Program-made: the position numbers and the translations under genes
Assembly: GCF_040712315.1 (NCBI RefSeq)
Contig: NC_134015.1
Span: 11,614,945-11,678,944, forward strand
Length of the DNA stretch: 64,000 bases
DNA from: Castanea sativa
Lineage: Eukaryota > Streptophyta > Magnoliopsida > Fagales > Fagaceae
Direction: 5' to 3'
In this document: positions 57,701 through 64,000 of the stretch, piece after piece
Layout: every line of letters starts with the position of its first letter
Numbering within the stretch: position 1 is the first letter of the stretch
The notes under the pieces: generated by a model
Seen by the model: only the letters and a program-made list of their open reading frames with translations
The model's database searches: none
What the model was told of the DNA's origin: nothing

Positions 57701-60224
57701 AGTCGGTGTGACGTAAGATGATAGAACCTAAATCCCTTTTGTGCCACTGCATACAAAAGAAAGCAACAAAACCTAGAGAGGGAGAGAGTCAAGTTTGATA
57801 TGCTCATGAGGTTGGAGTTTTATGAAGTATCCAGAATCAAAGAGTTTTAGGTGATGATAGTTTGGGTGGAGCCAAATCACCTCTCAAAAGGGTCAATTGT
57901 CAAGCACACGAGTGAGAAATTTGTTATGGAGTATATAGCTGTGAGTGCAACTTCTTCATAGAAAGGTGTAGGGACAACAGAGGAATAGAAGAGAGCATGA
58001 ATAGTGTCGAGGATGTGACAACGCTTACGTTTGGCTCTCCAGTTCTGCTATGAGCCTGGACATAACAAGTTGTGAACAATGTCATATTGTTTAAGTGCAT
58101 TTTGAAGTGCTTGTTGTTGAGACTCCAAACATGGCATGAATGGGTGCACTTGGAAAACTGGGTTTTAATCATCTTGAAAAAAAATTACAATAAATAAATA
58201 ATAATTCCAAATGAGAGATACCAGTTGATCACTTGATCTATAAGGCTCTTGGCACATGCTGTTTAATTAGAATTGCTATGAACTTCAAAAAACTAAATAC
58301 ATTTTATGGATCTACGTTAGCTTCCAATGTCCAATTTTTAAGAAGCCTAGGAAGAAAATGAAAATCAGCATTTGGAATCAAACAAAAATGATTAAAGCAG
58401 AAGATAAACAACCTTAGCAAAATATATTGCAAGCCACCCCATTATGTAAAATATATCCAGAATCCACATAGTCTGCTTCAAAGATTAAATCAAAATTCAA
58501 GTGAATTAAGAGCTGGTCAATACACTTGGTTAAAACATATTCAACACTAATCCTACAGATAATAATTTGAACATTTAAAAACTCACATATTTACGACCAA
58601 TGATATCTGCCAACTTCCCACTTATTACTGCACCTATCATTCCACCAATTGTCATTATGGAACCGAAAACTGAATACTGCAAAAGGGAAGAGTGAATGTG
58701 TAAGGAAATTAATAGAACTGACTGGAGAACTAATACACTCTACATTAATCAGATAATGCACCATTTTTTCAACAACAATCACACTCACCAAGTACCAAAT
58801 TTTTTTCATCCCATATTACAAATATTATAATCTTAATTTATATATGTGTCTCTGATTTCCAGTGTATAGATAAAGGACATCTAATCCCAATACAGCGATG
58901 GTCATACACAATCAAAATTCTTGAGTTCTTTCCATAAAAAAAAAAAAAATTTTATTGAGTTCCTTACACTTTTTTTTTTCCTTTTTTGGTAACTATTTTT
59001 TGTGGGGTTTTTTTTTTTTTTTTTGGGGTAATAATTCAATAGTTGAGGTGGAGAGATTTGAATTCTAGATGTTTTTATTGAAAACACCCAGAGGTGTCAG
59101 TTGAGATATAAAATTTTTGACAAGTATATTTTGTGTTTTAAGTATTAACCTTGTTATCAAACTAGAAATGGCATGTTTATTACTATGACCCAAAAGATTC
59201 ATATGAAGCAAAGGATTTATATGATCAAAGTTTATTTAGGCAAAATAAGTTTTTATCAAGATTTATTTCAGGGATAATGTAATTTTTTCAACAACTTTCC
59301 TCAATTCCTCTCTTGCATTTCTGCAGTTGCATGTGTGAGTGTGTTTACAATTTATGGCAATGAACTGAATAAACTAATTACGAACCTCAGCCGTAGAAAG
59401 GCCCAAATCAGCTACAATTCCTGATTCAGCAGGTGCTGAGTACCCCACCTGCAATGTAATCACAAGGCAGAATTTCACTAATACATATATGCTGAAACTA
59501 TAATACGGTTTTAACTCATTTTTCATTACTGGGAGTTGCTTGGTGATGGGACACTCTTCCACTTTAAATTTCATCTCATTTTATACTTTTAACTCCTAAA
59601 TTACAAAATGCATAATCAACTCTCTAAACTAAAACCTGTTAACACTTTACCTCTTTCTATCATTTTTTTTAATTAAGTCTAATGGAACGTAGTATTAAAA
59701 GACTAATTTACCCTCCACTGATTATTTTGCAAGTAGGGATAAGTTAGTTTTTTAATACTAAATTTCGTTAAACTTAACCTCAAGACAGTAAGGGTTAAGT
59801 GTTATATTGAGTTACAACTTTAGAAAGTTAATCATGCATTTCAATAGTTTAGTGAAGTAAAGTGTAAAATAAAATATACTTCAGAATGAAAAAATTCTCA
59901 AAAACTAATGCATACATCCCATGCATACTGTCCCACAACTTGTCGTGGATCCCATATAAGACCATATAAGAGATGCCATCTTAACATATACCAACATATG
60001 GATTCTCCACAGAACCACAGGCCATATGCCAAATCAATTGTACTTACCACAAATCCACCAGTAAAGGCGCTACAAGCAGTGACAAAGGCACTAAGAAGAA
60101 GAACACCGGTGACACCACTTGCAATTGCACCAGTATCATTGGATCCAACGCCATTGCTAATAATTCTGATATTACCAGGCTGTTGTGCAACAAGCAGAGA
60201 CTCTGTTAGTTCCTCGTCTTCCAT
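54787..60224 (-). CDS. ESL gene C: ERD6-like sugar transporter, 477 aa, 18 exons
   Basis: Exons on the minus strand: 60224-60048, 59448-59386, 58676-58587, 58472-58413, 57306-57241, 57152-57087, 57010-56935, 56851-56787, 56597-56505, 56408-56328, 56242-56158, 56062-56019, 55936-55874, 55792-55733, 55611-55558, 55286-55236, 55154-55040, 54911-54787. All junctions are GT-AG, exon lengths equal those of gene B except exon 1, and the frame is open to TAA. Motifs: LTESLL (LxxxLL) at 6-11, [34 protein letters not shown]. The expected role is monosaccharide transport at the tonoplast. Oddity: the C-terminal sugar-porter motif [10 protein letters not shown] reads [10 protein letters not shown] (from about residue 458), changing the conserved Lys and Gly. 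A poly-G tract sits in intron 15. Probably functional or recently decaying. Confidence 0.9.
55369..55397. repeat. Poly-G rich tract in intron 15 of gene C
   Basis: GGGGCGGGCGGGGG followed by an unbroken G run. The matching intron in gene B has only AAGAAAGGGGGAAAAG. Length in the source assembly may be unreliable because such runs are error-prone. Confidence 0.8.
57600..58180 (-). pseudogene. Copia integrase relic in intron 4 of gene C
   Basis: Across frames the minus strand reads [37 protein letters not shown] and, farther on, [20 protein letters not shown] with [14 protein letters not shown]. These match the end of a Copia integrase core and its C-terminal GKGY-like region (usually ERKHRHILDTxRALL, VPxxFWGEAxLTAxYLIN). 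Several stops and shifts are present and no LTRs were found. It is absent from gene B intron 4 and not part of the Copia element there. Confidence 0.75.
59580..59875. mobile_element. Foldback MITE-like repeat in intron 1 of gene C
   Basis: AAAATGCATAATCAACTCTCTAAA on the left is complementary, with mismatches, to the right part TTTAGAAAGTTAATCATGCATTT, with further pairing on both sides (arms about 75 bp). No clear target duplication; superfamily unknown. Gene B intron 1 lacks it. Confidence 0.55.
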
Positions 60225-60736
60225 ATGTTGCTATTTTATCAGGGACAGAGAGGAACAGAGAGATAGAGATTAGAGAGAAACTAATTGATACTTTGTGTTT
60301 GATAAAAATGGTTGAAGTTAGTTGACTGACGGATCAACCTGTCATTCATTCAATAATTTTCAACTATATTTCATATCATGATCATCTTTTGCTAATTGAT
60401 GGTGGGGTCTCGTTATTTGATTTGTTAAAAATGTCCTCGTTGTTAATTAAGACATGAAGTACAATTTATATGACAAGACATGGGATGTTCTTTTTAGGTA
60501 TTTTGTAAGAAATTATCTTATGGTATTTGTATGCATGTGTTATAATATTTGGATAATCAACTTTAGTTATATGAGATGTCATTAAAAAAAGAGAAATTGA
60601 AAATTGTTAGAACTAATATAATTAAAAATTATTGCTTGAATGAATTGACAAATATGTAATTATTTCTAGTAACTTAGGCACATTATATTTTTTTAATATT
60701 CATTTTTTTAGATAATATAGACAAAAGACACAAGGA
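60225..60736. other. Upstream region of gene C
   Basis: No gene. Similar to the DNA upstream of gene B (18846-19370), so a shared ancestral promoter region is likely. Specific promoter elements could not be fixed with confidence. Confidence 0.5.
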
Positions 60737-61723
60737 CATGGTTTGGAAACTCGGACCGTTCAATAAACCGTAAAAGAAAAAGGTTCAAGATTTTAAAAGT
60801 TAGATTAAGGTTCAACCGAGGTTGAATCGTGATGACGTCATAAATAATTTAATAATTAAATAAAATAAAAAATGTAATAAATTTACAAAAATAAAAAATA
60901 TTGATCTGAAAATATAGAGTATTTGTTCAAAAAATATAGAATAGTAAATCTCTTTCAAATATATTTTTACAACTTTTATATTTTAATACTTTTAGCCCAA
61001 AAAAATGTAACAAACCGAATGAAAAAAACGAAAACCTACTGCCTTAATGCCATGAGCCAACAAATGTCTTATCTCTTTTTTTTTTTTAAAAAGAAAAAAA
61101 AACTTTACCCCTAATCAGGGAACTTACTGTTACTTTTTATAAAAATTTTAAACAAAACAAGAAACAACCAAAAAAATCTACAGCCACTTATGTATATTAT
61201 CTTATTTAATTAAAAAAATTACTATTTCCAAAGCAACCCACTCATATGTTATATCACCCTCTCTTCAATAAAACATCAGACCCAACTTGCCCCCACTTAC
61301 CACTCTCTCCTCTTCCTTTTTCGTCTTCTTTTCACTTTCATTGCCCAAGATTCTCTCTATCCCCATAATCTCTCTTTACGAACATAGATTTATCCTCCCT
61401 TCGACAGAAACTAAACGGCAAGAACCAGTGATAATAGAGCAAGATCCAGTGATGGTGAAGCATTTTGGCTAAACAAGATATCAGGCTCTGGCTTCTAGTG
61501 AAAAAAAAAAAAAGATAAACCACCGTAGATTTTTTTGCAAAGTATTTGTTATCCAACTGGTAAAACCATGTCCAGTCTTGCAAATCGAGAGGTTTGACCG
61601 CAGTCCAAGCAGTTTGCTGCAAATTAAAATTTTTCGGTTTTGTACTTCTAAAAATCAGACTAATGACTAGTTTCCAGTTACCACGGTCTGACCAACCGAT
61701 CTGGTCCGGGTTTCAAAACTATG
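60737..61723. mobile_element. hAT-type non-autonomous element (987 bp)
   Basis: A perfect 8-bp duplication CACAAGGA flanks it (60729-60736 and 61724-61731). Ends CATGGTTTGGAAACTCGGACC and (from the right) CATAGTTTTGAAACCCGGACC are inverted repeats. No transposase; the interior is AT-rich with a pyrimidine-rich patch at about 61255-61345. Located upstream of gene C. Confidence 0.85.
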
Positions 61724-63135
<1,412 letters not shown>

Positions 63136-63169
63136 TATATTCCCACGCATCACGTGGACCTGCAACTAG
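63136..63169 (+). mobile_element. Helitron 3' terminus, plus strand
   Basis: CCCACGCATCACGTGGACC (stem CCACG/CGTGG) is followed by TGCAACTAG and then host T. A stem-loop about 10 bp before a CTAG end (CTRR) followed by T is the Helitron 3' signature. The duplicated locus near 19430 has similar flanking TTTACTTTTAT without the hairpin. Confidence 0.6.
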
Positions 63170-63328
63170 TTTACTTTAATTTCCAAATCATTTACTATTA
63201 TAGAATTTTATATTCCAAATCATTTGTTTCTTATATCAATCTTAGAAAAATAACCATAAAAAACCCCATACAAAGAAACGAAAAATAATTATTACATCAT
63301 TTGTTTCTTAAATCATTTATTTTTTCCC

Positions 63329-63420
<92 letters not shown>
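63329..63420. repeat. (AAT)n/(ATT)n palindromic microsatellite
   Basis: About 14 AAT units switch to about 15 ATT units near 63373, making a perfect long hairpin. The corresponding AAT run near 19782-19821 was the site of the solo LTR. Confidence 0.9.
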
Positions 63421-63940
63421 TCTTTCTTACATTTATTTCATTGAATGTATATTACACTAAGTCCACAAAAACCCCATACAAAGAAACAAAAAAGGTACCA
63501 CAAGGCTCCTTTGGTTTGATGGCCACTCTACAAGTACAAGTTCTTGTGGGTTGGGGGGTGAGGGTCGAGATTCAAGTCTGTGAAAGAAAATTTCATACAC
63601 ATAAAAATTTAGATTATTCCATAGTAAGATTTCTATCTCAAATTTAAAAAATAAAAAATAAAAAGGGTAAAGTTGCACCATGTAAAAAATAAATAAAAAG
63701 TAGTTCCAAAATTTATGACAATATGATAAAATCATAAATAAGCAATAGGTACAAAATTAAAAATCAAGATACCAATACCAAGAGTTTTGTAATTCAACTA
63801 ACACTTCTTGTTTATGTTGTTTCTAATGAGGATATCGAGGGTGTAAATTATTGCCCCAACTTTTGAATTATCAAAAACAAAAACAAAAACAAATGGGGAT
63901 GCCATCTTAAGTCTAATGCATGTATGTAAATTTAATATAA

Positions 63941-64000
63941 CTAGTCGCTAACCCGTGCAATGCATGGAAAATTCAAAAAAAAATGTTCGAGAATTTTTTT
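63941..64000 (-). mobile_element. Helitron 3' terminus, minus strand, running off the window
   Basis: Read on the minus strand: CCATGCATTGCACGGG (hairpin) then TTAGCGACTAG followed by T. The last 12 bases are almost the same as in the 37470 Helitron (TTAGCGACTAA), so the two belong to one family. The paralogous sequence at about 21780 continues without it. The rest of the element lies beyond the right edge. Confidence 0.7.

Overview
The window is plant nuclear DNA: AT-rich, with small GT-AG exons separated by long introns and dense layers of transposable elements. Two intact genes and several relics encode ERD6-like (ESL) monosaccharide transporters. This fits a eudicot, plausibly a woody one; I cannot name the species from the sequence alone.

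Host content is one ESL cluster, all on the minus strand. Gene B (7154-18845) and gene C (54787-60224) can each be assembled into 18 exons with GT-AG borders and an open frame, giving 482 and 477 aa. Gene A (2841-4836) keeps exons 1-4 and is broken at the start of exon 5 by a retroelement. Gene E (27628-37214) is a pseudogene with an exon 1 relic and exons 3-6, carrying insertions inside two of those exons. Gene D (about 51368-51705) is a lone exon 1 relic. Non-coding sequence around A+B (about 4.4-21.8 kb) matches that around D+C (about 51-63.9 kb), so the cluster grew by segmental duplication. Elements present in one copy and absent from the other inserted later or were lost from one side.

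Layout: 1-2840 Copia-type retroelement containing a solo LTR; 2.8-4.8 kb gene A; 5.9-6.2 kb a complete 345-bp TRIM; 7.2-18.8 kb gene B with a 4.86-kb Copia element in intron 4; 19.8-20.4 kb solo LTR; 20.6-21.4 kb hAT relic; 22.2-27.05 kb LINE relic split by a truncated CACTA element; 27.6-37.2 kb pseudogene E with a solo LTR, a Harbinger-like element, two hAT-like elements, a mini-CACTA and a SINE; 37.5-49.9 kb a small Helitron split by an 11.4-kb CACTA element that carries TNP2-type and Transposase_24-type genes and a possible captured host gene fragment; 51-60.2 kb relic D, a foldback MITE and gene C; 60.7-64 kb hAT MITE, two Helitron ends and microsatellites.

No element looks fully coding-competent. 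The large CACTA has both termini and a 3-bp target duplication but four premature stops across its two genes; the Copia element has perfect 5-bp duplications but a broken pol. The transporters are the only genes likely to be functional for the plant.
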